A DNA stretch of 64,000 nucleotides, from positions 23,485 to 87,484 of the forward strand of contig DATAUK010000024.1 of the NCBI GenBank assembly GCA_036268295.1. The letters are read 5' to 3'. The position numbers and the translations under genes are program-made. Source of the DNA: DATAUK01 sp036268295. Its GTDB lineage: Bacteria; Actinomycetota; Actinomycetes; JAFAQI01. Below the pieces are notes generated by a model. It had not been told where the DNA came from. It searched no databases and saw only the letters and a program-made list of their open reading frames with translations. Positions 1-8,456 of this stretch are shown here, piece by piece (the stretch's first letter is position 1; each line of letters opens with the position of its first letter).

Positions 1-43
1 CAACCTGCTTCCGCCAGCACCGACACCCGCCGAGCCGGCGTGA
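1..43 (+). CDS. C-terminal tail of an upstream gene (partial)
   Basis: Reading from base 2, the frame encodes a short Pro/Ala-rich tail (NLLPPAPTPAEPA) and stops with TGA at 41-43. That stop overlaps the GTG of the next gene in a GTGA tetranucleotide. The same 4-bp overlap style joins the next genes of this locus, so I infer a co-transcribed gene whose body lies outside the window. Its function cannot be read from 13 residues. Confidence 0.4.
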   Translation, partial: NLLPPAPTPAEPA

Positions 44-1263
44 TCACCGAGAATCCGCGCCACCGCTACGCCCTCGACGTTGTGGGCCAGCTCTTCCCTG
101 GCACCGAGGTCACCGACGCGCGATCCGGCGATGATGCCGCCAGGACGTTCGCGTTTGCACCGTCGGCGAGGCGATCCCGGCTGCTCGTCCCGACCCGACC
201 GCGCGACGCAGCCGCAACAGCGTTGCGCGCGTACGGCGGCCGGCTGACCCGCCAGGCCCGCTGGAGCTACCGCACCGCCGCCCGCACCCTCGCCGTAACG
301 GGCCCAGCGCCACTTCGTGACCGGCTGACGGCGTCGTCGTACGACGGCCGGCGTTCGGTGGGGATCGACGACTACCTCGCCGACGCGCTCGGGCGCCCGG
401 TGTCGGTAGCGGTCCATCTCACCCCGAGCCGCGCCAACCGCAAGCCGATTGTCCAGGCGCTCGGCCACGGTGAGCGGCACCCGCTCGCCTTCGCCAAGGT
501 CGCGGTCGATCCGCTGACCGCGGACCTGGTCGACCGAGAGGCCGGCGCGCTCGCCGCACTAGCTGACCGCAAGGTCGACCACCTGCTGGTGCCCGCGGTC
601 GCCCATCACGGCGATTTCGCCGGTCATCGGGTGCTGACGCTGCGGCCGCTACCGACCTGGTTTCCCGGGCGGTCACCGACGATCGCCGACGTAGCCGCGG
701 CAACCCGCGAGGTCGCCGGTCTGGCCGACCGGACCCGGCAGACCCTGCAGGACAGCAGCTACTGGAACGACGTACAGCGCCGGGCCGCCAAGCTCGCACC
801 GACGCCACGAGCCGAACGGCTTCAGCAGTGCATCGCGATGGTCACCAGCCGGTTCGGATCGGCGGACACCACCTTCACCGCGTCTCACGGCGACTGGTCG
901 CCGTGGAACATGTGGCTGACCGACCGCGGGCTGCTGGTCTGGGACTGGGAGCGGTTCGAACCGCGGACGCCGGAAGGCGTTGACCTGCTGCACTTCCGGC
1001 TCAACAGCCAGCTCATCCGGGGCGCGTGGACCCGCGCGGAAGCCGGACACCGGCTGGTTGCCGAGGCAGCCGACGTGCTGTCTCACGGCGACCAATCCGA
1101 TCCACCGGCACATAGCGTCCTGCTCTACCTGATCCACCTCGGGCTGCGTTACGAGGCCGACGGCCAGGCCGCCGCCGGCGCTGCCCTCGGACAGCTGGAG
1201 AGCTGGTTGCTGCCCGCTGTCGAAGCCGGTCTGGCGGAGCTGACTCCGATGAGGTCGTCATGA
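40..1263 (+). CDS. Aminoglycoside/choline kinase-fold phosphotransferase
   Basis: This is a 407-residue protein. Near residues 282-310 it has the kinase-fold (APH) catalytic motif SHGDWSPWNM followed by VWDWERF, the equivalents of the Brenner HGDxxxxN loop and the metal-binding Asp. The N-terminal half is poorly conserved, as is usual for APH-like enzymes attached to glycan loci. It starts with GTG overlapping the previous stop, and its own stop overlaps the ATG of a sulfotransferase (ATGA at 1260-1263), so the three genes are probably translationally coupled. The substrate is unknown. A sugar, a polyol or another small hydroxyl compound used in surface-glycan assembly is likelier than an antibiotic, given the neighbours. 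Confidence 0.75.
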   Translation: MITENPRHRYALDVVGQLFPGTEVTDARSGDDAARTFAFAPSARRSRLLVPTRPRDAAATALRAYGGRLTRQARWSYRTAARTLAVTGPAPLRDRLTASSYDGRRSVGIDDYLADALGRPVSVAVHLTPSRANRKPIVQALGHGERHPLAFAKVAVDPLTADLVDREAGALAALADRKVDHLLVPAVAHHGDFAGHRVLTLRPLPTWFPGRSPTIADVAAATREVAGLADRTRQTLQDSSYWNDVQRRAAKLAPTPRAERLQQCIAMVTSRFGSADTTFTASHGDWSPWNMWLTDRGLLVWDWERFEPRTPEGVDLLHFRLNSQLIRGAWTRAEAGHRLVAEAADVLSHGDQSDPPAHSVLLYLIHLGLRYEADGQAAAGAALGQLESWLLPAVEAGLAELTPMRSS

Positions 1264-2120
1264 CGCCGATCCAGACCGCCAAGCAAGCGTTCCAGACCTC
1301 GTTCGTGCCGTTTGTCGGTCGGCCGACTTCGCGCTGGCGCACGACGCCGAACGTCCTGATCGCCGGCGGGCAGCGCTGCGGCACGACGTCGATGTACCGC
1401 GCCCTGATCCAGCATCCAGCGGTGCTTCGCGCGGTCGGTCGCAAGGGAGTGCACTACTTCGACACCGACTACGGCCGGGGCCTGAAGTGGTATCGCGGCC
1501 ACTTCCCGCTGCGGCGCACGGTTGACCGGGCCCGCGAAGCCACCGGATCGACCCCGGTGGTGCTCGAGTCCAGCCCGTACTACGGCTTCCACCCGCTCGC
1601 ACCGGGCCGGATCGATGGCGACCTGCCCGGCGTCAAGCTGATCGTGCTGATCCGTGATCCGGTCGAGCGCGCCTACTCGGCGCATGCGCATGAGCTGGCG
1701 CGCGGCTTCGAGACCGAGCCGTTCGAGCGCGCCCTCGCCCTCGAGCCCGAACGCCTCAACGGACAGGACGAGCGCCTCGTCAACGAGCCGTTCAGCGTCA
1801 GCCTCGACCACCAGCACCACGCGTACGTCGGCCGCGGTCAGTACGTCGAGCTGCTCCGCCGGCTGGCGGCCATATTCGGCCGCGAGCGGCTGCACGTCGT
1901 CGACAGCCATCGGTTCTTCGCCGAGCCGGATGTGGTGTGGCTGGACACGCTGTCGTTCCTCGGCCTGCCGGCCGGCGGCGACCCGCACTTCGAGCGACAC
2001 AATGCGCGACCGAGGTCACCGATGCCGGACGATGTCAGGGCGCGCCTCGAGGAGCACTTCCGGCCATGGGACGACGAGCTGATCGAGTGGTTGGGCTGGG
2101 TCCCTAGTTGGCGCACGTGA
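1260..2120 (+). CDS. Sulfotransferase (PAPS-dependent)
   Basis: 286 residues. The 5'-phosphosulfate loop is seen as IAGGQRCGTTSMYRAL near residues 35-50, and the 3'-phosphate-binding segment as LIVLIRDPVERAYSAHAHE near residues 125-145. Both are hallmarks of Sulfotransfer_1-type enzymes that move sulfate from PAPS to a hydroxyl or amino group, often on carbohydrates. It overlaps the upstream kinase-like gene by 4 bp and the downstream lipoprotein by 4 bp (GTGA at 2117-2120). A second, distantly related sulfotransferase lies at 5943. I infer that the locus makes a sulfated surface glycan or glycolipid; the acceptor is not identifiable. Confidence 0.88.
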   Translation: MTPIQTAKQAFQTSFVPFVGRPTSRWRTTPNVLIAGGQRCGTTSMYRALIQHPAVLRAVGRKGVHYFDTDYGRGLKWYRGHFPLRRTVDRAREATGSTPVVLESSPYYGFHPLAPGRIDGDLPGVKLIVLIRDPVERAYSAHAHELARGFETEPFERALALEPERLNGQDERLVNEPFSVSLDHQHHAYVGRGQYVELLRRLAAIFGRERLHVVDSHRFFAEPDVVWLDTLSFLGLPAGGDPHFERHNARPRSPMPDDVRARLEEHFRPWDDELIEWLGWVPSWRT

Positions 2121-3130
2121 GCCGGGCTTGCGTACGAGGTCTCATCGCGACCGTCGTACTCGGCTCGATCGCCGTCGGCTGCGGCGGCGGCGGCGCGGCG
2201 AAGACCGCGGCCAAGACACCGTGCCCGACCTCGGCGCAACCGTCGATCGCGGCGAAGACCCGTGATGCGCCCCCGCGGGTGCCGACCCACGGTGCCTACT
2301 TCGGCGCGTTCGCGCTCACCGGCGACTTCAGCCAGCCGAGCTACGTTGCCTCGGTGGCTCAGCTGCAGACCGAGATCTGCCGGCCGCTGGCCATCGTTCA
2401 CAGCTATCTGCGCTGGAAACAGAAGTTTCCACAGCAGAGCCAGCTGACGGCGTCTCGCGCAGGCCAGACCCTGCTGCTGTCATGGACCGGGACCAACCTC
2501 GCCGAGATGGCCAGCGGCGCCGACGACGCCGAGATCCGCGAGATCGCCGGCGAGGTCGCCGCGCTGCACTCGCCGGTCTTCGTCGAGCTGCGCTGGGAGA
2601 TGGACCGTCCCAACCTGCGGACGATCGTCGGCTCACCGACCACGTTCATCGCGGCGTGGGATCACACCCGCGCGGTGTTCGCCGCCGCCGGCGTCTCGAA
2701 CGCGTCGTGGGTCTGGTGTCCCACCGCGGTCGGCTTCGACGACGACTCTGCGCCGGCGTACTACCCGGGTGCCAAGGAAGTGGACTGGATCTGCACCGAC
2801 GCCTATCCCAAGCCCGACGGGCCGGTCGAGCAGCTCAGCAGCGAGCTCGCGTCGTTCCTGAAGTGGGCGGTCCCTCAGCGAAAGCCGATCATGCTCGGCG
2901 AGATCGGGGTGCCCGAGAGCTACAACGCATCGAAGCGCACCGGCTGGATCGACAACGCCGCCGACCTGGTCAAGGATACCCCGCTGATCAAAGCGGTCGT
3001 CTACTTCGACTACAACCCGGAGGACCACCCGGCGACCCGCGATTACCGGATCGAGCCAAGCTCACCGGCCGCCGGGGCGCTGCGCTCACTCGCCGCTGAT
3101 CCGTGGTTCCAGCCGACGTTCGGCCGCTGA
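2117..3130 (+). CDS. GH26-like glycoside hydrolase lipoprotein
   Basis: I chose GTG at 2117 because it forms a 4-bp GTGA overlap with the sulfotransferase stop; a TTG at 2108 is in frame but less likely. The N-terminus is a lipoprotein signal ending in IAVGCGG, so the mature protein should be anchored outside the membrane. The rest resembles family 26 glycoside hydrolases (beta-mannanase fold). LRWEMDRPN carries the probable acid/base Glu, WVWCPTAVG and YYPGAKEVDWICTDAYP match the barrel core, and LGEIGVPES carries the probable nucleophile Glu. It probably trims or processes the exported polysaccharide of this locus. The exact linkage is not predictable. Confidence 0.8.
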   Translation: MSRACVRGLIATVVLGSIAVGCGGGGAAKTAAKTPCPTSAQPSIAAKTRDAPPRVPTHGAYFGAFALTGDFSQPSYVASVAQLQTEICRPLAIVHSYLRWKQKFPQQSQLTASRAGQTLLLSWTGTNLAEMASGADDAEIREIAGEVAALHSPVFVELRWEMDRPNLRTIVGSPTTFIAAWDHTRAVFAAAGVSNASWVWCPTAVGFDDDSAPAYYPGAKEVDWICTDAYPKPDGPVEQLSSELASFLKWAVPQRKPIMLGEIGVPESYNASKRTGWIDNAADLVKDTPLIKAVVYFDYNPEDHPATRDYRIEPSSPAAGALRSLAADPWFQPTFGR

Positions 3131-3137
3131 CCCGGCC

Positions 3138-4703
3138 TCAACCCGCCTCGGCCGGCTGAGCGCCGGCACGGCGGCGGTTGACGATCTGATCCAGCCCGAG
3201 CGCGCGGCGGTCGTGCCACATCAGCGCGGCGTAGCCCACGCTGCCGATCAGCAGCCCGGCCAGCGCGCCGATCGAGTGGCCCGAATGCAGCACGCCGCCG
3301 ACCTCTGGCAGCGCGAGAAACGCGATCGCGGCAAGGAACATGGTGCGAAGCCAGGCCCGGGAGATCGGATGCAGCCGGTTCTTGTGGTTGATCTGCCAGA
3401 GCGGCACCAGATTGCACAGCAGGATCGAGGTGGCCCAGCCGATCGCCGCGCCCTCGATGCCGATCCGGGGCAGCAGCACGACGTCGATGATCACGTTGAC
3501 GGTCAGCCCGAGCGCGACGTTCCCGAGGTTCCACAGCGACCGGCCGACGGTGAGCAGCGCGATGTCGACGAGTCCGCAAGCCGACGCGACCAGCATCGCC
3601 GCGGTGACCGTCATCATCGCCGTCTCGCCGCTGCCGTAGTGCCGACCGAAGATGCGCAGCAGCAGCGGCGCCATCGAGATCACGCTCAGATAGAGCGGCC
3701 AGGTCAGCGCCACGATCCAGGTGGTCGATGCCTGGAAGAGCTCGAAGGCCCCGTCGTGCTCCTCGCGGACCAGCAGCCGACGCAGCTGCGGCTGCACCGA
3801 GTAGCCGACTGCCTGGTTGCCCAGCTGGCCGACCACGACGAACCTGGTCGCGCCGGTGTAGACCGCGGCCGCCGGCAGGCCCAGGATCCCGCCGACCAGC
3901 ACGATGTCCAGCCGCTGCAACGCCATCTGCATCACGCTCGCGATCGCGCGCGGTCCGGTGAACGTCCAGACCGGGCGCAGCTCGCTTCGCCACGCGGCCG
4001 ACCACAGCGGGACGTCAGCACGGCGAAGCAGAGTTCGCAGCCAGAGCGTCATCACGACCGCCGAGGCGAGGTAGGGCAGCGTCCACGCGGCGATGACGAC
4101 CGCGGGACTCTGGTTGAGCGCAATCGACACGGCGACCAGGACGAGCTGGGTGATCGGGCGGAAGAGCCGTTCGACGACCACGGTCGGACGCATCGAGCCG
4201 AGCGCTCGGCTCGCGGCGGTCATCACGTCGTACGCCGCGGCGAACGGCATGCTCACTGCAAGGACCACCACGATCGCCAGGCCGTGGCTGGCACCGTGGT
4301 CGCCCACGATCAGGTGCTGCAGCGGGCCGGCGATCGCGATCAGGATCAGCCCGGCGAGCGTCGCGCCGACCGTCACCGGCAGCAACGATGCCAGCAGGAC
4401 GTTCGAGGCGGCCCGTTTCTGAGCCTGCGCAAGCGCGCCGGAGAGGTGGTGGACGATGCCGACATCGGCCCCGAGCCGCGCGAGCGCCTCGACCAGCACG
4501 AACAGCGAGGTCGCCGTGAAGACCACGCCGGCGTCGAGCTTGGTCATTCCCCGCGTGATGACCGCGACGACGACGAAGGCTAACACCGCGGTCGCTGCCG
4601 CTCCGAGGACGTTGACAGCGCTGCCACGCGCCACCCCGTGCACTGCGGTCGTCACAGGCGGCTCGAGCGAGTCGGCGACGGCACTCGACACTGTGCGATC
4701 CAC
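3138..4703 (-). CDS. MOP-superfamily polysaccharide flippase (Wzx/MurJ-like)
   Basis: 521 residues with about twelve to fourteen hydrophobic segments spread over the whole length and the pattern of the MATE/MOP oligosaccharide exporters. It starts with GTG at 4703. It converges on the GH26-like gene, with only 7 bp between stops, and is divergent from the glycosyltransferase at 4898. The expected role is to move a lipid-linked glycan unit across the cytoplasmic membrane for assembly outside. No hydrophilic regulatory domain (such as the pseudokinase domain of mycobacterial MviN) is present, which favours a capsule or teichuronic-type unit over lipid II. Confidence 0.82.
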   Translation of the reverse strand: MDRTVSSAVADSLEPPVTTAVHGVARGSAVNVLGAAATAVLAFVVVAVITRGMTKLDAGVVFTATSLFVLVEALARLGADVGIVHHLSGALAQAQKRAASNVLLASLLPVTVGATLAGLILIAIAGPLQHLIVGDHGASHGLAIVVVLAVSMPFAAAYDVMTAASRALGSMRPTVVVERLFRPITQLVLVAVSIALNQSPAVVIAAWTLPYLASAVVMTLWLRTLLRRADVPLWSAAWRSELRPVWTFTGPRAIASVMQMALQRLDIVLVGGILGLPAAAVYTGATRFVVVGQLGNQAVGYSVQPQLRRLLVREEHDGAFELFQASTTWIVALTWPLYLSVISMAPLLLRIFGRHYGSGETAMMTVTAAMLVASACGLVDIALLTVGRSLWNLGNVALGLTVNVIIDVVLLPRIGIEGAAIGWATSILLCNLVPLWQINHKNRLHPISRAWLRTMFLAAIAFLALPEVGGVLHSGHSIGALAGLLIGSVGYAALMWHDRRALGLDQIVNRRRAGAQPAEAG

Positions 4704-4897
4704 TTTCCCAGGATGAACAGACCGGCGGAGTCGGCGACTGAACCGGCTCGATCCAGAATAGCCGGGGTGGGCGGCGGGAGCGGCGATTGGCGGAGGGCAC
4801 TCATCGGGGCTTTCGAGACACCCTCTTGATAGCGCATTCGGGTGATAACTGAGGAATGCTCTGTAACAACCCGCGCTTCAGGACTATCTTCAGTCAT

Positions 4898-5920
4898 ATG
4901 CGCGCGCTGCTGGTGGCCTCCACGGGAGGACATATGGTGCAGCTCGAGTCATGGTCCCGCCGCATCGCCGACATCGACTCGATCGTGTGGGCGGCAGCGG
5001 AAAGCCCACAGAGCAAGACCCTGCTCGCCGGTCAGCAAGTTCACTGGATTCCCGACATTCAGCCCCGCCAGCTGCGCGAAACGATGTCGCTGCTGGGGCT
5101 GGCGCGACGGATCGTGTCGAGTGAGAAGGTCGACGTCGTGGTGAGCACCGGCGCGAGCGTCGCGATCCCGTTCTTCATGGCAGCCCGGATGCACGGCGCT
5201 GAGAGTCACTACATCGAAAGCGCTGCCCGCGTCGAGGGTCCGTCGATCACCGGCCAGGTCGCTGCCGTGATGCCAAAGGTGCGCTGCTACACCCAGTCGA
5301 CGTCGTGGGCCGACTCCCGTTGGAACTACGCCGGCTCGGTTTTCGACGGCTACACCGGCGCCACGATCGCCAAGCCGGCCGGCCCGCTGCGCGTGGTTGT
5401 GACCGTCGGCAGCATGCACCACCCGATGACCCGGCTGGTCGAGCGGCTCAACGCCGTGCTCCCCGAGGATGCCGAGGTGGTCTGGCAGCTCGGGCACACG
5501 CCGGCGATCCCGGGGATGCGGGCGTCGCGGATCGAGGAGTTCATCACCCACGACGAGCTCACCGACCTGATGGCGGACGCCCACGTCGTGATCTGCCACG
5601 CCGGCGTCGGCTCCGCGCTGCAGGCGATGAGCGTCGGCAAGGCCCCGATCCTGGTGCCACGGCTCATCGAGCACGGCGAGCACGTCGACGACCACCAGGA
5701 GCAGATCGCCAAGCGGCTCGGCGGCCTCGGTCTTGCCATGCCAGTCGACGCCGAAGCGCTCAGCGCAGACATCATCGCCGAAGCGGCGACCCGCGGCGTC
5801 CGCAACGCGGATGCGCCGGCGGCGCTGACGCTGCGCACCTCGCGCGCCCGCGCGCAGCGGCCGCGCACGATCGTGCTGCCCCGCGAGCTTGCCGAGCCCG
5901 TGAGCCACGGTCGGGCTTGA
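4898..5920 (+). CDS. Alg14-Alg13-like two-domain glycosyltransferase
   Basis: Start chosen at ATG 4898, since MRALLVASTGGHMVQL is the conserved Alg14/EpsE-type beginning; an upstream in-frame ATG at 4856 would add 14 unrelated residues. Residues 1 to about 150 resemble the membrane-associated Alg14/PssD acceptor subunit. Residues from about 165 on (VVVTVGSMHHPM, then CHAGVGSALQAMSVGKAPILVPR with an H-G-E-H-V-D-D-H-Q-E segment) match the Alg13/PssE nucleotide-sugar-binding half of GT28 enzymes. In many bacteria these are two proteins; here they are one. The likely reaction is addition of a sugar from a UDP-sugar to a polyprenyl-diphosphate glycan. Confidence 0.8.
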   Translation: MRALLVASTGGHMVQLESWSRRIADIDSIVWAAAESPQSKTLLAGQQVHWIPDIQPRQLRETMSLLGLARRIVSSEKVDVVVSTGASVAIPFFMAARMHGAESHYIESAARVEGPSITGQVAAVMPKVRCYTQSTSWADSRWNYAGSVFDGYTGATIAKPAGPLRVVVTVGSMHHPMTRLVERLNAVLPEDAEVVWQLGHTPAIPGMRASRIEEFITHDELTDLMADAHVVICHAGVGSALQAMSVGKAPILVPRLIEHGEHVDDHQEQIAKRLGGLGLAMPVDAEALSADIIAEAATRGVRNADAPAALTLRTSRARAQRPRTIVLPRELAEPVSHGRA

Positions 5921-5942
5921 GCTCTGGCTTGACGGACAAGTA

Positions 5943-6893
5943 GTGCCGCAGACCGTCCTGTATCTGGCTGGGCTCGGCCGCAGCGGCAGCACCCTGCTCG
6001 AGCGGATGATCGGCGAGCTCGATGGCGTCTGCCCGGCCGGCGAGCTGGTCCACCTCTGGCACCGGGGCATCGAGCTCGATGAGGCCTGCGGTTGTGGCAA
6101 GCCGTTCTCCGACTGCCGGTTCTGGACCGAGGTCGGCGACGTCGCGTTCGGCGGCTGGGTCAACGTCCCGGTCGGCCGGGTCGAGATGCTGCGCCGTCAG
6201 CTTGACCGCACCCGGCGGATCCCGGCGATGGCGTCGCGCCGGTCCAAGCCCGACTTTGCCGCCGAGCTCCGCGAGTACACCAACTTCTACGCCACTCTGT
6301 ACGACGCGATCCGGACCGTCAGCGGCGCTTCCGTCGTCATCGACTCGAGCAAGCACCCGTCGCTCGCCTTCGCCCTCGCGGCACGACGCGACCTCGACCT
6401 GCGGGTCGTCGTGATGGTGCGCGACCCACGCGCCGTCGCCTACTCCTGGACCAAGGCAACCAAACGACCTGAGGCGGAGATCCACGACCAGGCCATCAGC
6501 GTGTTCCCGACTTACCCGCCGGCTCGCGCGGCGCGGCTCTGGCTCGGACACAACGCCTCGCTGTCGCTGCTTCGCCGCCTCGACGTGCCGCTGTTGACGG
6601 TGCGGCACGAGGATGTCGTCGCCGATCCGCGGGCCACGCTGCGCCGGATCGCCGACTGGGCAGGGCTGCCGAGCGACGTCGCCCTTCCAGTTTCCGCTGA
6701 CGGGGTAGCGCAGCTGCGCGCCGCACACACCGTGTCCGGCAACCCGGTGCGGTTCCAGACCGGAGCGGTGCCGATCGTCGCCGATGACACCTGGCAGACC
6801 GCGCTGAGCCGGCGTGACCTCGCAGCCGTCACGGCGATCACCATGCCGCTGCTGCACAAGTTCGGCTACCCGGTTCGGATCGCAGGCAGGTGA
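5943..6893 (+). CDS. Sulfotransferase family protein (second)
   Basis: 316 residues starting with GTG at 5943. The PAPS-binding P-loop is at the very N-terminus (YLAGLGRSGSTLLERMIGEL), and the 3'-phosphate motif appears as VVMVRDPRAVAYSWTKATK near residues 155-175. VIDSSKHPSLAFAL is typical of the Sulfotransfer_3-like group, which is distant from the first sulfotransferase at 1260. Its stop TGA overlaps the GTG of the following GT2 gene, so the pair is probably one transcript. The acceptor is unknown, probably a carbohydrate. Confidence 0.85.
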   Translation: MPQTVLYLAGLGRSGSTLLERMIGELDGVCPAGELVHLWHRGIELDEACGCGKPFSDCRFWTEVGDVAFGGWVNVPVGRVEMLRRQLDRTRRIPAMASRRSKPDFAAELREYTNFYATLYDAIRTVSGASVVIDSSKHPSLAFALAARRDLDLRVVVMVRDPRAVAYSWTKATKRPEAEIHDQAISVFPTYPPARAARLWLGHNASLSLLRRLDVPLLTVRHEDVVADPRATLRRIADWAGLPSDVALPVSADGVAQLRAAHTVSGNPVRFQTGAVPIVADDTWQTALSRRDLAAVTAITMPLLHKFGYPVRIAGR

Positions 6894-7801
6894 GCGGCCA
6901 GAGCGTCACGGTCGTCGTCCCGACTCGAGACCGCCCGGTTCTGCTCGCGCGGGCAGTAGCCGCGATCCTCGACCAGGACTACGACGGTCGACTCGAGGTT
7001 CTGATCGTCGTCGACCAGACCGATCCGGCCAGCGCCACCGAGGGCCTGCCGGCCGATCCGCGGATTCGCATCACCAGCAACACCCGAAAGGCGGGGCTGT
7101 CTGGCACCCGCAACACCGGCATCCTGTTAGCGACCGCGGAGCTCGTGGCGTTCTGCGACGACGACGACGAGTGGCTGCCCGGCAAGCTCCAGGCTCAGGT
7201 CGCGGCGCTGCAGCGATCGCCCGGATCGGAGTTCGCGAGCTGCTCGATCGAGGTCGACTTCGAGGGCTCCCGGTCGGTTCGGGTCGCCGGCAAGAGCGTC
7301 ATCCACCACGAGGACCTGCTCCCGAGCCGGATGTCGATGCTGCATTCCTCGACGTTCGTCATCCGTCGCGACGCACTGGTCGAGGGGATCGGCCTAATCG
7401 ACGAGGACGTTCCCGGCAGCCAGAACGAGGACTGGGACCTGCTGCTAAGAGCCTCCGCCAGGCACCCGATCGTGCACGTCGACGACCCGCTGGTCCGCGT
7501 CTACTGGTCGAGCCGGTCCTACTTCGCTCGTGACTGGGAGACCAAGATCGCGTCCCGGACCTGGATGCTCGAGCGGCATTCCGACGTCGCCGCCTCGCCG
7601 ACCGGGAGTGCCAGGGTCTACGGCCAGCTCGCGTTCGCGTTCGCGGCGTCCGGCGAGCGACGTACCGCGCTGAGCTGGGTACGGCGATCGATCCGGCGTC
7701 GCTGGCGGGAGCCGCGTGCATACCTGGCCGTCGCGGTCATCGCCGGCGTGCCGGCCGAGACCATCCTGCGAGCGCTCCACAGGCGCGGCCGCGGCATCTA
7801 G
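6890..7801 (+). CDS. Family 2 glycosyltransferase
   Basis: 303 residues. The N-terminus VTVVVPTRDRPVLLARAV is the GT-A nucleotide-sugar-binding strand. FCDDDDEWLPGKL near residues 84-96 supplies the metal-binding aspartates, and SQNEDWDLLLRASARHP contains the catalytic-base region (EDW). No transmembrane anchor is evident, so it is probably cytoplasmic or peripheral. It overlaps the sulfotransferase gene by 4 bp (GTGA). It is the last plus-strand gene of the glycan locus and converges on pth. Confidence 0.88.
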   Translation: MSGQSVTVVVPTRDRPVLLARAVAAILDQDYDGRLEVLIVVDQTDPASATEGLPADPRIRITSNTRKAGLSGTRNTGILLATAELVAFCDDDDEWLPGKLQAQVAALQRSPGSEFASCSIEVDFEGSRSVRVAGKSVIHHEDLLPSRMSMLHSSTFVIRRDALVEGIGLIDEDVPGSQNEDWDLLLRASARHPIVHVDDPLVRVYWSSRSYFARDWETKIASRTWMLERHSDVAASPTGSARVYGQLAFAFAASGERRTALSWVRRSIRRRWREPRAYLAVAVIAGVPAETILRALHRRGRGI

Positions 7802-7841
7802 CCCGTAACCGATGAACTAGTGTCCCGCGCCTGGAAATGGA

Positions 7842-8456
7842 CTAGTCGTTGAAGGCGTTCTGGGCGGCGGCGAGGCCGTCGCTGATCAACGTCTCGATCG
7901 CGTCGGCGGCCCGCTCGAGCTGGACACCCAGCTCTTTGCGCTCGGCCGCCGAGTAGTCACGCAACACGAAGGCCGCCGGATCCTGGCGTCCCGGCGGCCG
8001 GCCGACGCCGAGCCTCACCCGGTAGAACTCGCCCGATCCGAGTGAGCGTCGCAGCGACTTCAGGCCGTTGTGCCCGTTGTCGCCGCCGCCCTGCTTGAGC
8101 CGCAGCGTGCCGGCCTCCAGATCGAGCTCGTCGTGGACGACGATGATGCGCTCGATCGGGGTCTTGAAGAAGTCACGCAGCGAGGCAGCCGGCCCGCCGG
8201 ACTCATTCATGTACGACCGCGGCTTGGCGAGCACCGCTCGCTCCCCCGCGAGCCGGGTCTCGACGACTTCGCCGCGCGCCTTGTGGCTCTTGAACCTCAC
8301 ACCGACCCGGTCGGCCAGGACGTCGAGCACCATGAACCCGGCGTTGTGCCGGTTGCCGGCGTACTGCGGGCCTGGGTTGCCAAGGCCGATCACCAGCCAG
8401 GGCCCGCTGTCGGGCACGGTTGCCGACCCTTCCCGGTTGCGGCGCCAGCGGAGCAT
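7842..8456 (-). CDS. pth: Peptidyl-tRNA hydrolase
   Basis: Pth frees tRNA from peptidyl-tRNA that has dropped off the ribosome. The 204-residue frame has the family signatures LVIGLGNPGPQYAGNRHNAGF (catalytic His in NRHNAG) and IIVVHDELDLEAGTLRLKQGGGDNGHNGLKS, which includes the conserved Asp and Asn residues. The ATG at 8456 overlaps the rplY stop (TAATG), suggesting coupling. An internal GTG at 8417, just before PDSGPWLVIG, is an alternative that would give the more usual N-terminus. The rplY-pth order is common in actinobacteria. Confidence 0.97.
   Translation of the reverse strand: MLRWRRNREGSATVPDSGPWLVIGLGNPGPQYAGNRHNAGFMVLDVLADRVGVRFKSHKARGEVVETRLAGERAVLAKPRSYMNESGGPAASLRDFFKTPIERIIVVHDELDLEAGTLRLKQGGGDNGHNGLKSLRRSLGSGEFYRVRLGVGRPPGRQDPAAFVLRDYSAAERKELGVQLERAADAIETLISDGLAAAQNAFND

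Noticed and set aside
7800..7845. Two ACTAGT motifs between the GT2 gene and pth as a possible repeat or terminator
   Set aside because: Only 6-7 bases are shared and no stable stem with a T-tract forms.
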